A program made the translations under genes and the position numbers. The notes beneath the pieces are model-generated. The model saw nothing but the letters and a program-made list of their open reading frames with translations, was not told where the DNA came from and searched no databases. This document shows positions 13,174 to 24,984 of a DNA stretch of 64,000 nucleotides, in pieces. Position 1 is the stretch's first letter; each line of letters begins with the position of its first letter. The DNA comes from Melieria omissa (Eukaryota; Arthropoda; Insecta; Diptera; Ulidiidae), in NCBI GenBank assembly GCA_963971225.1, contig OZ020268.1, forward strand, positions 10,799,032 to 10,863,031, written 5' to 3'.

Positions 13174-15796
13174 TCTTTTCCGTCTATTAAAAGTCTTCTT
13201 CCGATTATTAAAAGTGTACAAAATATACAAAGGAAGAAGTTTTATTATTATGGAAACGACAAATTTACTGGAGAAACAACTTCTAGATCGAATCATCTCT
13301 TTAAATTCTGACACCAAATGCCCACCAAAATAATTCAAATGAATGCCATGCGATTTCATGCTTTGGGGTTTTATAAAATCTCACAAATAATTCCCGAGTT
13401 CAAGGGTAAGATTCAAGGCGTCTTCGGTATGATAGAACCACAACTTTACTAATAAACATGCTATAAAAAATCGAAAAAATACAACGACCTGTCTATTTGT
13501 TTAATGGAAAATCTTTTACAGTAACTACTCAGACTGGTTGGTCAACTCAATAGGAACAGCTTTGCCTAATTTGTTCAACATTTAAATGTACAATACAACT
13601 TTTTGAAATCTTTCGTTTACTACACATTCTTTTAATGATTTTAAAAGCGAGTTGTAAGTATAAACTTTTATACAACTTTGTCTTCACACTTTCAGCAAAG
13701 TAAATTTGTTGTTAAACACTTCAAAAGTGATTGTTTTCATGTTTTCTTCAAACGAGCAACGCAGTATTTCGATACTGTGCCCGAAAATGTTTTCGATATA
13801 AACCAAACAACCGAACTCTGACCCATTTTGGTTTTATTCCCCCTGTCACACGCCGACCTAAGCAAACCTCTTTTTTCGGCGGCAACCACTTGACACATTC
13901 AAGCGGCTTGGCCAACTGTAGCCAACTTTCAGGCGCTTCCCATATTTGCACCTTGAGCACCGCAACTTTGCCGCCAGCAGTGCCTACACGCGCTCCGGCT
14001 GCGCCGCAATACCGTCTTGCCCACATCTTTGTAGCACTCGAGCAATTCCACAGCGAATTTCAACTTGGCGCCGGAAGGAATCTCAAGCAGACACAAAGAC
14101 ATACACGACAACAAAAGCAACAACAGCAACCAGCGACGTGAAACCCCCAAAGCCTCAAAAGTAGAAAAACAGGAAACCAAGGAAAAATGTTTGGGCGGCC
14201 TGTGGCAGTGCAGTTTGCCGTCGAGCATGTCAACGCCGCGCTGGACAAATGGCGGCGACGCGACGGCAACGCTGCTAGCAACGTAAGCAGGATTAAGCCT
14301 TTGCTGTGCGCTGGGCCCCTGGGAACGGGATGCTTAGCGAAATAACAAAAAGCAATATCCTCGGGGATCTGCGCCGTTGCTGCTGCTGCTGCTGCGGGCT
14401 TTGAGTGTTGGCAGGGTTTCTGAGGCGCACACAGGTCGCCTGCTGGCTGTGAGTGAGACACGGAGTGAGGCGCGGAGTGAGCGCACTTGAAGTGTGCTGG
14501 AATTTGCGCTGAACGTAAGCCCACACACTAAAAATGTAGAAGAGCGCTACTTGGCCCCACACACATACACACACACACACTCGTACGCGCACCGACTGCC
14601 AATAGGCAAATGCACCAACACATGCGTCCTGCCTGCAGCGCATGTATGCTTTTGTGTATGTGTGCGTGTGTTTGTGTTTGTGTGCAAGCAAAAGGGACGC
14701 GTTTTCTTGCGTTTTACAAGATTTTTATTATATAAATGCGAAAAGTATTAAAAAAGCAAACTTTTTTATAGACTTAACATTGCTCGTCGTCGACTTATGC
14801 TCGTTCGTTGCTTTTTTTATTTAAATGAAAAGTTTACCGACTCGAATGTTGTCTGTTGTCGTTATTATTGTTGTTGTTGTTGTTGGTGTACTGGTAATGT
14901 GTGCCAGGGGATTTTGTCGTTGGCGGCAAGTCGGGGGAGGGCAAAGGAAATGGGCTCAACAGCCCAAGTTAAAGAACTTTCAAAAAATTGTTGAGCATAT
15001 GAAAAAGCGGCCAAGTTTTGCGTTTTTTCCGCACCCGATTCTTTTTCCTTTTGCTGCCAAAGTTTTCGAGTGGGGTTTTTTAGGAGGCTTGTAAATTTTT
15101 ATTTTATTGTGCACATAACGACACATAAGTAGGCATAATGTGAGCTTATAAAATATACAAACGTCTTTAGCTATTCAAAAGTTAAGCACTACCAACACAC
15201 ACACACACACACATAAAGATATAAAGTGATAGCTGCGGCGGCATGTAAGCATTCATGGGGAAAGCACCTTAGACATTTGCCATAGTTGGCGAGCTGTGAT
15301 AATTCAATAAACTTTTAATACTCTCAATGTCATCAAAGGTATTTTGATACAAAGTCAATGGAACGTTGGCAGGTTGGGATTTACAGGGACAGACATTCAT
15401 TCATGCAAGCCATGGAGGCGTAAGATTACTCGGCTAGAGCCGAGTGCAACATGAATGAATAGTAAACGAAATTTGTTCACAAATTTCATAGGATGTCTAA
15501 GATTGAACTATGAGAAAAATTTGTAAGAGATTTATGAGTAGAATCTGTTTCAGACAACAATTTGATTTTTGTTCTGCTATTAAAAATTGGTTTTGCTACA
15601 CAAACTATAGATTATGTAGATTCGATTTATAGCAATGTGTGCTATAGATTTATAAATATCGAGACAATCTGTTTGAGGCAAAAAGATTTTGTTCAAAATA
15701 CGAACGTATGTTTCCCGGGACATTTGTATCTTTTGTGTATGAAAACTTTGAAGACTCTGAGCAGGTAAAGTAATGTTTCTTCATTCTCTGCACAAA
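13174..15796. other. Non-coding island, no gene recognised
   Basis: Includes a less AT-rich part (about 13850-14720) with CAG/CTG runs and CA/GT microsatellites (14560-14580, 14643-14685, 15196-15214). Several overlapping frames of 60-154 codons exist on both strands, but they are compositionally biased and mutually exclusive. None has a recognisable domain or splice-supported extension, so none is annotated. Confidence 0.4.
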
Positions 15797-15804
15797 ATCT
15801 ACAG

Positions 15805-16375
15805 CAGTGTTGCCATATCAGGAGATTTCCTCCTAAATTTAAGAGATTCTTGACCTTTTAGGATATCTTTTAGGAGAAAGAATTGCTTGGGGGAAAGCTT
15901 AGAAGATTAATATTTTATGTTAGTTGATTTTTCGGACCCTTAGTGGATTTTTGGGAGATTTTTGGATTACGAAGTGTAATGGATTGGGACTACTGGCAAC
16001 AAAACATATTTGGCAGTTAGTTTAATCATATTTGGCAGTCAAAGCATCCTTTTGTGTTAAACATTTTGGAGCTTTCATTTTTTCGTTCACACTTATTGCT
16101 GTCACAATGAAATCTCGCTAAACATAGCACTTTTTATTTAATTAATTTATTATATATTTTGTTGTTCTTAAATTTTTGTTGTGAAGTTGAATATGAATAA
16201 ACAAAGGCTGCATTAAAAAAATTATATGTATATATATTTTTATTTTTTATGAGAAGTTTAATTCTTTTAATAAATATAAACAAAATTGTAACCGATTTTT
16301 TTAACTTTTAGTAAGAAATTTCAGTATTTTTTTTAAGAATTAGGAGAAAGTCATTTCAGGCATCTGGCAACACTG
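15805..16375. mobile_element. Non-autonomous hAT-like element, family CAGTGTTGCC, copy 3
   Basis: A 571-bp element starting CAGTGTTGCCATAT and ending ATCTGGCAACACTG. It is flanked by a perfect 8-bp duplication ATCTACAG (15797-15804 and 16376-16383). The right ~330 bp align by eye with 9700-10033, including a shared AATTATAT...TTTATTTTTTATGAGAAG stretch. No transposase frame is present. Confidence 0.92.
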
Positions 16376-16447
16376 ATCTACAGATGCTACCCAAAAGCTT
16401 CCCAAAGTGGAAATGAAGTCTACGGCAACTACTTAAATTGTCTGTTA

Positions 16448-16530
16448 AGTAGAGTCCGACCAATTAATCGGCATCGGGCATCGGCCTTTTTGGCATCGAC
16501 TGAAAAGGTGGGAATTGGTTGGACTCTACT
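16448..16530. mobile_element. Tiny MITE with TAGAGTCCGACC ends, copy 2
   Basis: AGTAGAGTCCGACCAATT at 16448-16465 is exactly inverted at 16513-16530, an 18-bp perfect terminal inverted repeat around a ~47-bp loop. CTGTTA flanks both sides (16442-16447 and, overlapping the inverted repeat, 16529-16534), suggesting a 6-8 bp target duplication. It is the same family as 5873-5937; both contain a TTAATCGGCATCGG-type core. Confidence 0.7.
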
Positions 16531-16914
16531 GTTAGGACACCAATCATAACTTTGTACTTGTTTTGGTTCTTGTTTTGAAGAAACCAAAACAGGCAAAAAT
16601 AAAACTCATTTGAAAAAAGCAAACCTTTCAATAGACTTTACATCCGCACCATCGGCTTATGATAGTTTGTTCGGGAAAACATTAGTGATTCTTAAATCTA
16701 CTCGATTTTTTTTCGAACAAATCAAAGCAGATTTTTAATATCTTAAGAAGCTTCTTAGATTACAAGTGTCAAACACGTTCAATGTGATTTCAGAGAACAG
16801 AGAGATTGCAAAAAAATGTATCTCTTTATCTTTGTTCAATGGTTTCATTGATTGGTGTGGACAACAATTATGAGTTCTTAACCCAAAATACCTAAATTTA
16901 GGCTCTAGAAGGTT

Positions 16915-17835
16915 GTTTGAATTGTATCACGACGGAGACAAGAATTAAAAAAGAAGTCTTCAATGAAACAGCCAGATTGAGACCCTATGGGCGCTCACAC
17001 AAGATTAGAGATATAAAACTGAAGCTTCTGAAGAGAACGTTGGCTCTAATTTGATAAAAAGATTTAAAGTATGAAAATCTCGCCATCTCTCCTATAGGTT
17101 TTTCAGAGAGCTTTGTATTCGAATCTTAACAGTTCAGATCAGTAACAGAGTTCACAGTTTCTTCTATTGGATATTTTCATTCTTGTTTGATGAAGAAGAT
17201 GATTTCGAAATCCACAAAAACAAAAACAGTTTTATAGTCCAGGACACTGATTGAGCCGTGACAACGACTAATACAAATTATAAAGATGAAGCTTTCAATG
17301 AAGAACCTAGATTGAGACCCTATAGACGCTTGGTATGACAAATTGAAGACAAAACTGAGGCGCTTGAAAAGAAATGATCAGGTTGTCTGCCATTTGATAA
17401 CACGATTTTAAGTAAGAAAATCTCGCCATCTCTTCCACTGATATGTCAGTATTCTAATTTTATCAGTTCAGATCAGCAGCAGAGTTCATAGTTTCTTTTT
17501 TTGGATCTTCTCATTCTTGTTTGATGATTTTATTGGGAAGTTTCTATGAAGAAGATGATTTCTAAATACACAAAAAATGAGATTTAGAGTCCAGGAGACT
17601 GTTTGAGCTGTAACAACGACTAAGACAAATATTAAAGATTAAGACTTCGATGGAGAAGCCAGATAAGGAAGGCTTTATAGACGCTTGGTGGGACAGATTG
17701 AAGGCACAAAACTGAGGCGCTTGATAACTGATGAGGTTGGCAGCAACTTGAAACAAGGTTTTAAGTAAGAAATTCTTGGCCAAAACCCAAAGGTTATCAG
17801 TTACTAACATAAGTACACAATTTCTTCCATTGAGT
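16915..17835. repeat. Three tandem copies of a ~335-350 bp unit
   Basis: Landmarks such as CCAGATTGAGACCCTAT, AAAATCTCGCCATCTCT, CAGTTCAGATCAG and GAAGAAGATGATTTC recur in order. The AGATTGAG landmark is at 16974 and 17309, and its counterpart AGATAAGG at 17661. Copies differ by many substitutions and small indels, so the duplication is old. No open frame spans a unit. Confidence 0.7.
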
Positions 17836-18265
17836 TATGCATGAAATTTGATTTCACAGATAGACTAAGATTAGCTAAAATATTTTTTTATTAACCCTCT
17901 AGGGTTCACTTTCTCGGCTTCCCTAATACTCATTCCAAGGCTTAGTCTCCTTCTGATTGCTTTAGGAATATGTATCTCCTGTTTACAAAAGCCCTTCTTC
18001 CACTATTCCGTATTATGTGTGTGATTATTTGGAGCGAATGGAAAGGACTTACAGTTCCATATACGAACGGCTGGTTTGGAGCTTTCCAAAGCTTTCAAGG
18101 GAAGAACATTGTTCTATATTTTTCAATGTTGACTACAAAAAAAAATGCACTAACAACCTGAGCTTTGACAGCCTGCATGACTCTCCAAATGGTTCATTGA
18201 ATTCATATGTCAGATCTCAGAAAAATCTCATATTTTGCACAATAAAATAAATGTGCTTATTATAA

Positions 18266-18365
18266 TTTTTTTTGTTCCTTGTTTACTCCTCTCTGGAGCA
18301 TAAACGTAGGGCCTCCATAAGACAGCCTTGTGTGGGTTACGTAAATCGGTTGTGTTGTTCTCTTG
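18266..18365 (+). repeat. Unclassified dispersed repeat, copy 2 (partial)
   Basis: Shares GTTCCTTGTTTACTCCTCTC, GGAGCATA, AGGGCC and the GGTTACGTAAATCGGTTGTG block with the inverted copy at 6298-6475 and with 44571-44740. It stops soon after GGTTGTGTTGTTCT, so the distal half is missing. Confidence 0.55.
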
Positions 18366-21290
18366 TGTTTTTTATTATATATTTAAGTTAAAATTACAAT
18401 AGGCAAGTTATCCACAGCGAGCTCCACAACTACCTTTACAGTATAGTTGGTGCTCAACTACAAAGAGAGAAACCGTGTCTCCGGATTTGAAACAACATTA
18501 GTCGCCAGGACTTTTAGCTTTGATTTAATTTTGTAATATTTTTTACGCCTCTTTAATGCTTTGGATCGCAATTATAGCTTCATAAAACTTCTTCAGTGTG
18601 TTTTTAGTTTGTGTAGAAATTCATTCAGTTGTGAACTAAATGAGAATTGCTTGCTACTTTGGCCCCATTGCACTCTTTCATTTCTGAATTGTGTACAACA
18701 CACATTTCGGCGGGCGGAAAAGTTTGGCTTAATGTTTTTTTAATGTTGCCACAAGGCCCAAACTTTCGAAAGTATGCATAAACAAAACAATGATTAGTGC
18801 GGCATTGCCATTTGCACGCCATAATTACAATTGAAATATGGCAACATTAACGCCAGTTGGTGTATGAAACATAGGAGGAACCTTTTGCCAGGCGTGCAGC
18901 AACTTTTCCGACCAATTACATGGCTCGTTCCGAAAACATTCCCATTTAACATTGCGGCGAACCAAAGCCGCTGCTCATCACACATTAAATTCAACTTGCC
19001 GCTGCTTAAGGACACATTTAACTGCCGCAGTTCGAGGCGCACAGTAACAAAATAAACTTTTGCAACAATTCGGCGCAGTTGTACAAACGTGCCGACTGAC
19101 TGCGGGGGAGCACATTAAAAACGCCAAAATATCGTAAAGAGAGAAAAATGAAATAAAATGTAATAACAATGACACATTTTCCAGCCAATTTGGCAGTGTT
19201 AGCGGCGGCCCAAGTATCTCGGATTCCTCTGGGAGTGGCGCATTTATTTTCGCCGCATGCCAAATTAAACTTTACGCAGCGACAGTTGTAATAAAATAAA
19301 AATTTCGTCATAAAACGCGTAGATGCGACTAATGCGGCCGGATTGAAGAAAATACTTGGAAAAGTTCGAGTGTTTTCCGCCTCTTTCAGTTTTGGAGCAA
19401 AACTGCAGAGCAAACAAGGGTTATTGCACCATGCAATGCTACAGGATACGCCTCATAGATAGCAAAGTGGGAGTGGCAAAGCGCGGGCAAGTTTTAGGCC
19501 GAATTAGCTGGCAGTTTATTTGCGTATTTGCGGCGCGGCGAAATGTGATAAATCGTTTGGGAAAATGATTGACAGAAAGTTGTGCCTTTTGTTGTCCCCC
19601 CGCGCCGCGCCCAACACGCCACACAATTTTACGGCTCGAAATGACGCGTCGCTGCGGCTGTGGCTCGAGTGCTGCGCTGAGATTTCTTTCCATTTTTTTG
19701 GTACTTTTTTTGGATTTTTTCAACTGCAAATTGGCTCAGTCTGACAATGCCGACAGGCACACCGCATGTTCAGTCGCGACTTTGTTGTCGAGCAAAGGGG
19801 CGTTGACAACATCTCTCACCCATTGACTTCTCCATCCAACAACTACAATGTCGATTTTTTGTCGCCTCACTCCCCCCCACTTTTCGCTTTTATGGCCCAC
19901 CTGCCAAGCATAGTGCTACTCCTTTTTCCTTCCTTCGCACTCCACCCGCTCCCCTCCGACCAGCACCACTTGCGGTTGCCGCACGCACCGAGCGACACAC
20001 GTCGACGCCGACAATAGGCGAAAAGTTGCGTTTTTTATTGTTGCTGTTATTCCGTTGGAAATTGCAAATAAACGACGCTGTGGGAATTGTGTGATTGCGC
20101 CGGTTGATGGTTGACGGTTGATTGTTGAGCGGGCAAAGTTCTCGGCGCCCGCCTAGTTAAACATCCCAGCGTGCATACAAATTGCCCCAACGACAAATGT
20201 CAAAGTTTGAGCAAATATTGCAAGTCGTATGCCTTTTACTTGCCTTGCCTTCCTGCCACCCCCCTTCGCACCGCTGTCGCTTATTGTGCCGCGTTCTAGT
20301 GGCAAAGTGGCAACACTGGCTCGAGTGTAGTTTATAAAATTCGCCAAGTTAATTTGCCGCTGCGCAAATGCCACTGAATGAGCACTCAAATGGTCCTTGA
20401 AATTGGCAGAGGTGCGCGTATTAAAAGTTGTAAATTTTTGTTGTAAAAGTTTGAGCTTTTATTGTTGCTCATAAGTATGATTGTTGCTCGTATTGTTGTT
20501 GTTGTTGGAAGTCACTTTCGCCGAGTGATAATCAGCGTTATTGCGCGTAATCACATTATAAGTGCCTTATTTGGCTTTTACAGTTTTATAAGTTGTCACA
20601 ATATGTGAATGCGTACAGTTGTGGGTAAAATAATAGCACATAGTGTAAAGTATTATTTATAATATTTGATATGATTTCACTTGCTCTAAGTAATTGGCTA
20701 TAGGAACTACCGGTGATGTTCCTGCAATGCTGAAATGATTAAATATTTTCTTGGATATTATTGAATCAACCAACGCAACGTTGTCTTCTGTCAAATTAAG
20801 TGTAAAATAAGCATTTTTCAGTTGACCAATACGAAGCGGGCATTGTTATGCTCTTACTTATACTTGTAGTATGTAAATATATACTTCGATATAATCATTT
20901 GTCTAAAACTAAATCATAAGAGAATCAAGCAGTTCGTGGAATTGGGGGTTTTCACAGTCGCCTTATCTATCTTCGCAGTCCTTACTGGTCAATGGACCGT
21001 GAGAAGCTAAGGTACGCTTAGTAGCTGGGTCCCCCTTTCAATGAGAGTTGCGGCTCCTGGATGAAGAAGCTTACGTTTGCCACCTTATGTGGTATTATCC
21101 AGCCGTGGGTACTCTTTTCTGGTTGGATTGGTTCAACTTGTAAGCCAATAACATTAACCATTAGTAAGCCACTAGCAACCCCGTTTCATGATACCACAAC
21201 GAGCCACCACTGGCATATGTGAGCAACCAAAATAGCCACATAGGCCTTAGTTTCGTTACCGGGCTGACGACCGAGTTATATAGTTATCTC
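18366..21290. other. Non-coding island, no gene recognised
   Basis: About 18600-20600 is less AT-rich, unique-looking sequence with GTT runs near 20488-20505. About 20940-21260 is a GC-richer block that looks like an old repeat, but I could not match it to another part of the window. Overlapping frames here (up to 131 codons) lack domains or consistent codon bias and are not called. Confidence 0.4.
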
Positions 21291-21456
21291 TAACATATAG
21301 ATATAATTGTTTGTCCTGACTGACTGACGGATTCATCAAAGCCCCGCTGAAGCTACAAACTTGAAATTTAAACTGTAGGCGCATCTTGGAAAATGAACCT
21401 CCGCTAAGACGGGATTTTTTTGAAATTCGGAGTCAGCAGTGGCAAAACATAGTTAA

Positions 21457-22078
21457 CCCATTTTCGGCCGCTGGTCGATTTTTCGACCAGCCACTTTGAA
21501 GGAGAGTAGCTCTGCACTTAGACATTATATCTTTGAACTCTTGATGCATAAAATAGCTTTGGTCTTTTGGTAACCCCTCGAAATAATATTTTTTTTTTAA
21601 AGATAATTTTAGAGATGTTGGTGAAGGCACGAAAAAAAGCATTTTTGTAGTCATATTTTGAATATTCTGAAAAATATATAACCTTTTTAAATTATTGATT
21701 TATTATTGACTATTTACGAAGCCTAAAGACCAAATTACCATAATCAATTGATATCCATAAGATTATGAAAATATTTTTACCTCTCAGCACCGCGTACTTT
21801 TCAGTGGTCGAAAAATCGACCATTGACCAGAAGTCGTCATGTATGTACATATGTAAGCCAACAATTGTTTGTTTTCATTCTTGATTATTATTTGACTAAA
21901 ACTATGTACAAATATATTTGTTTTTATTTGAAATTGAATTTTTATTAATTTATAAAAAAATTTTGTAAAAAAAAAACACAAAAAAAATCCAAAAATATTC
22001 TTGATTAAGGTCCTAAATGTAAGTCCTTAAAAGGAATTACAAAAATATTGGCTATTTCTGGTAGCGGCCGAAAATGGG
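21457..22078. mobile_element. piggyBac-like MITE (622 bp)
   Basis: TTAA at 21453-21456 and 22079-22082 brackets an element starting CCCATTTTCGGCCGCT and ending with the exact inverse AGCGGCCGAAAATGGG. A second inner inverted motif, GGTCGATTTTTCGACC near the left end and GGTCGAAAAATCGACC near 21806-21821, adds subterminal symmetry. TTAA targets and CCC...GGG ends are the piggyBac signature; no transposase is present. Confidence 0.85.
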
Positions 22079-22324
22079 TTAAGGTGTTGTATGAAGAAAT
22101 GGGATTTAATGGGTCTATTGATTCCAAAATTCCCGAAAAATACTCAAAATCAAAAATAATTTTCAATTTTTGGAAAATCAAAACTTAATGGGGTTAAGGT
22201 ACGGAAATATTACGAAAAATCTATGAACCGTTGCGCCTATTGACCTCAAAGTTGCTGAAAACAATTGAAATCAAAACTAATTTGACACCTCTTTGTAATT
22301 TTTTTGATAATCAAAACTTAAAGG

Positions 22325-22657
22325 CAGCGGCCGTGGCTCAGTTGGTTAGTGCGCGGTCCAACGAGTCGCATGCAGAGCGACGCAAGATCGAATACTGCAT
22401 GTAGTAACACCTAAAAAAAAATAACGGGAAACTCGTTTTCTCTTTCGGTGGCTGTCCTCTCAGCTGGAAATGGCAAACCTCTGAGAGTAAAAATTGCCTA
22501 TGAAAAAGCTCCCAACCTGCCGTTCGGAACCGGCATAAAACTGTAGGTCCCTTCCACCCGCGTACAAAATTCACACGCACAACACGGGTGGCTGCGGGAA
22601 GCTAGGCCTTAGTCTCGCGTAAGCGGGCTGTCGTGCCAATCAATTATTATTATTATT
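22325..22657 (+). mobile_element. tRNA-derived SINE, copy 1
   Basis: The head CAGCGGCCGTGGCTCAGTTGG carries a tRNA box A-like core (GTGGCTCAGTTGGTTAGTGC) and a box B-like GATCGAATACTGC at 22387-22399. The 3' end reads CTAGGCCTTAGTCTCGCG...GGCTGTCGTGCCA followed by an ATT tail. A perfect 12-bp target duplication AAAACTTAAAGG flanks it (22313-22324 and 22658-22669). Its 3' end is shared with the SINE at 52012-52432. It would be transcribed by RNA polymerase III; movement depends on a partner LINE. Confidence 0.9.
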
Positions 22658-22754
22658 AAAACTTAAAGGGCTGAACCAAGGGTTAGTGTTTGTATGAAAG
22701 AATATGTATGATTTTTTAAGCCTTTTGACTCCAAACATGGTGAAAGTACTCTTA

Positions 22755-23302
22755 CAGCCCTATTCTGGCAACCGAAACAATAGTCACCTCGGTAACAATT
22801 GAATACTTGGTAACAATTGTCACTTTTTGGTATTCTGGAGCAAATTCAAAAGCTCAAAAGGTGACAATTGTTTCGAAATTTGTTACCTCCGTAGGAGCAG
22901 GTGACAAGCATACAAAAATTATAAAATTCAAATTTCGTATTCAAATGCGCCTTGAGAAACTGAAAAAAATGCTTTAGCTGCTCCTGCGTCGCGACGTGTC
23001 GTGCGCTTAAACTTAGGAACTCTAGAAACTAAAAGATGACATACATTGTGAAGAAACTCCAAAAAAAAGACTTGCTTCGCCAGATTTTCTGCATTTGCAA
23101 TTTTTTGTTTGTTTATTTTTTTACAGCTTGACAGAAAAAATACAAAAAACAGCTGTTTTGATAGGAAAAAAGCTTTCACCTCGAGTGGTGAATTGTTTGA
23201 ACTTTCTTCTTGTCACCATTTTTCCAGAATACGGAAACAATCAAATTCAATTCAATTGTTACGGGGGGTAACAATTGTTACGGTAGTGCCAGAATAGGGC
23301 TG
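22755..23302. mobile_element. PIF/Harbinger-like MITE (548 bp)
   Basis: Perfect 16-bp terminal inverted repeats: CAGCCCTATTCTGGCA at 22755-22770 and its inverse at 23287-23302. TTA flanks both sides (22752-22754 and 23303-23305), the 3-bp duplication typical of PIF/Harbinger. Subterminal copies of GTAACAATTG or its inverse occur several times near both ends. No transposase frame is present. A three-base duplication is weak evidence alone, so superfamily assignment is tentative. Confidence 0.75.
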
Positions 23303-23720
23303 TTAGTGAGAAATAATTCGACACGTGTTTTTTTGTTTTTCCGAAAATCAAAATCTAACCGGGTCAAAATCTAACCGGGTTGAAAGTTTGTATGAAGAAA
23401 CAGGATTTAATGAGCCTTTTGAGTTGAATCGTAATGAAAGCACTTAGCATGTTAAATAATTGAGTACGTGTAATTTTTTTTGAAAATCAAAATCTGACAA
23501 GGTTAACGACGGGTTAAGAGTTTGTATTACGAAACTGTGAAAAAACATGAATTAATGCGCCTATTAACTTCGAACTTGGTGAAAGTGAGAAATAATTCGA
23601 ACAGTTTTTTTTCATTTTTTCGAAAACCTAACGTTATCAACAATGTGTTAATAGTTTTTATGGAGAAACAAGATTGAATTCAACTTGGTGAAAGCACTTT
23701 TGGTGGAGGGTTGAGAAGAG

Positions 23721-24574
23721 GGTTAAGAAGAACTTGATTCATTGGCCCGCCCCATTGCACAGTGATTCGAATCCATACAACCGCGGGACAAAATTAGAAG
23801 GAGTGGTCCATTCTTCGTAAAATTTGGTATACTAGTTGGTCCTGGCTTGTTGAATTGAAATCTCCATTTTGTTTTTTTTTCTTGTCTTAAATTTACAATT
23901 TTGGTCATTTTTCGTGAGCTATAGCACCAAGCGTGTTGGCTAGATTTTTCAGATTTTACATTTCATCGATAACGTCAACATTCATAATTGCCAAGAGTAA
24001 ACGAAATTTTCTAAGGACTCTTTAGTTTTGCAATAAAAACGATAGTAATGGATGTATGTTTTGAATTTGTGCAGTTTTTTTCAATTTTTCATGCTGATTG
24101 CATACTTTAAGGGATGAAAAATAAATAAATTTTGTCGAAAGATAGGTGTCTAGACGACTTTTCAAATTGCATTTTTTCTGAAATCGGAAGATATGGGAGG
24201 AGAATGCTTCTTAAAATTAAAAAAAGTTCCATTAATTTTCAGGATATTTTCCTCTAAGTTTTGCCAATTTTCAGATTTTTAATTTAGAAAAATATTTTAA
24301 ATTAAAAGTAAAGTAAAAGTCTACGCTTTGCAAATTTTGAGAAAACATTAAAAGCGAAAATGGTCACATCATTTCTAATTCTATATTGAAAGTTTAAGCA
24401 ACTTCTTGGCAACCACATATTTTTAATTTTTTTTTACTTAATAAACTAAAAAACAGAAAATATGTGTTTAAATTTTTTTTTTTTAAAAGTTTCGATTTTA
24501 AGCAGCTTTTGCACACTCACTAAATAATTTTTAGCACCAATTTTTTGGGGTTTTCTTAGTTGAAGTTTAACCTT
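23721..24574. other. AT-rich non-coding sequence
   Basis: No gene, RNA or bounded mobile element recognised. Confidence 0.4.
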
Positions 24575-24578
24575 TTAA

Positions 24579-24856
24579 CCCTCGGATGGACTTTGTCGTC
24601 CGGCCAGACGAAATGGTTCAAACAAATAAAAAACTCACAGATTCATCTCCCTTTTAAAGTGTATTTGTGGGTAATTAAGTTAGTATATATGAACATAATT
24701 TGTATATATATAAATTTACATACGTTGCCTACCATATTAACATAATCAACGTCATCTGTCATTGTGCTTTACCTTTGTCAGAAGCCTCACCCAGTTTTCG
24801 TATGGTCAGACGGCAAAGTACAAATGTGTAGTAACTATTTACTGCCCATCGGAGGG
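24579..24856. mobile_element. piggyBac-like MITE (278 bp)
   Basis: TTAA at 24575-24578 and 24857-24860 flanks CCCTCGGATGG at the left and CCATCGGAGGG at the right (inverted repeats with one mismatch). Subterminal GTCCGGCCAGACGAAAT and TTTTCGTATGGTCAGACGGC also relate. No coding capacity. Confidence 0.75.
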
Positions 24857-24984
24857 TTAAATGACATCAAAATCGATAAATTCATAGACTATAAATTTTT
24901 TGAATTTTGTCTATGGAAGGAATCACTGTGCTTTGTCTTCAAACTTGCATGAAAGGACGAGGAGCTGGTGCGCCATGGTCGGCA

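Larger units (their letters stand above)
22083..23720. repeat. Diverged tandem array interrupted by two mobile elements
   Basis: Units of roughly 120-150 bp contain, in order, GTTTGTATGAAGAAACxGGATTTAAT, a CCTxTTGACTxxAAA block, GGTGAAAGxAC, GAGAAATAATTCGA, and AAAATCAAAATCTAACCGGGTT. Recognisable units start near 22083, 22195, 22682, 23381, 23510 and 23645. The SINE (22325-22657) and the Harbinger-like MITE (22755-23302) are inserted inside units. Period and copy number are estimates by eye. Confidence 0.6.

Noticed and set aside
13731..14524. Overlapping frames of 136 and 154 codons on opposite strands
   Set aside because: Low-complexity composition (poly-Gln/Cys/Ala from CAG-type runs), mutually overlapping, no domain and no splice-consistent continuation.
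22325..22400. Possible tRNA gene
   Set aside because: Only a tRNA-like head; it is bounded by a 12-bp duplication as part of a SINE.
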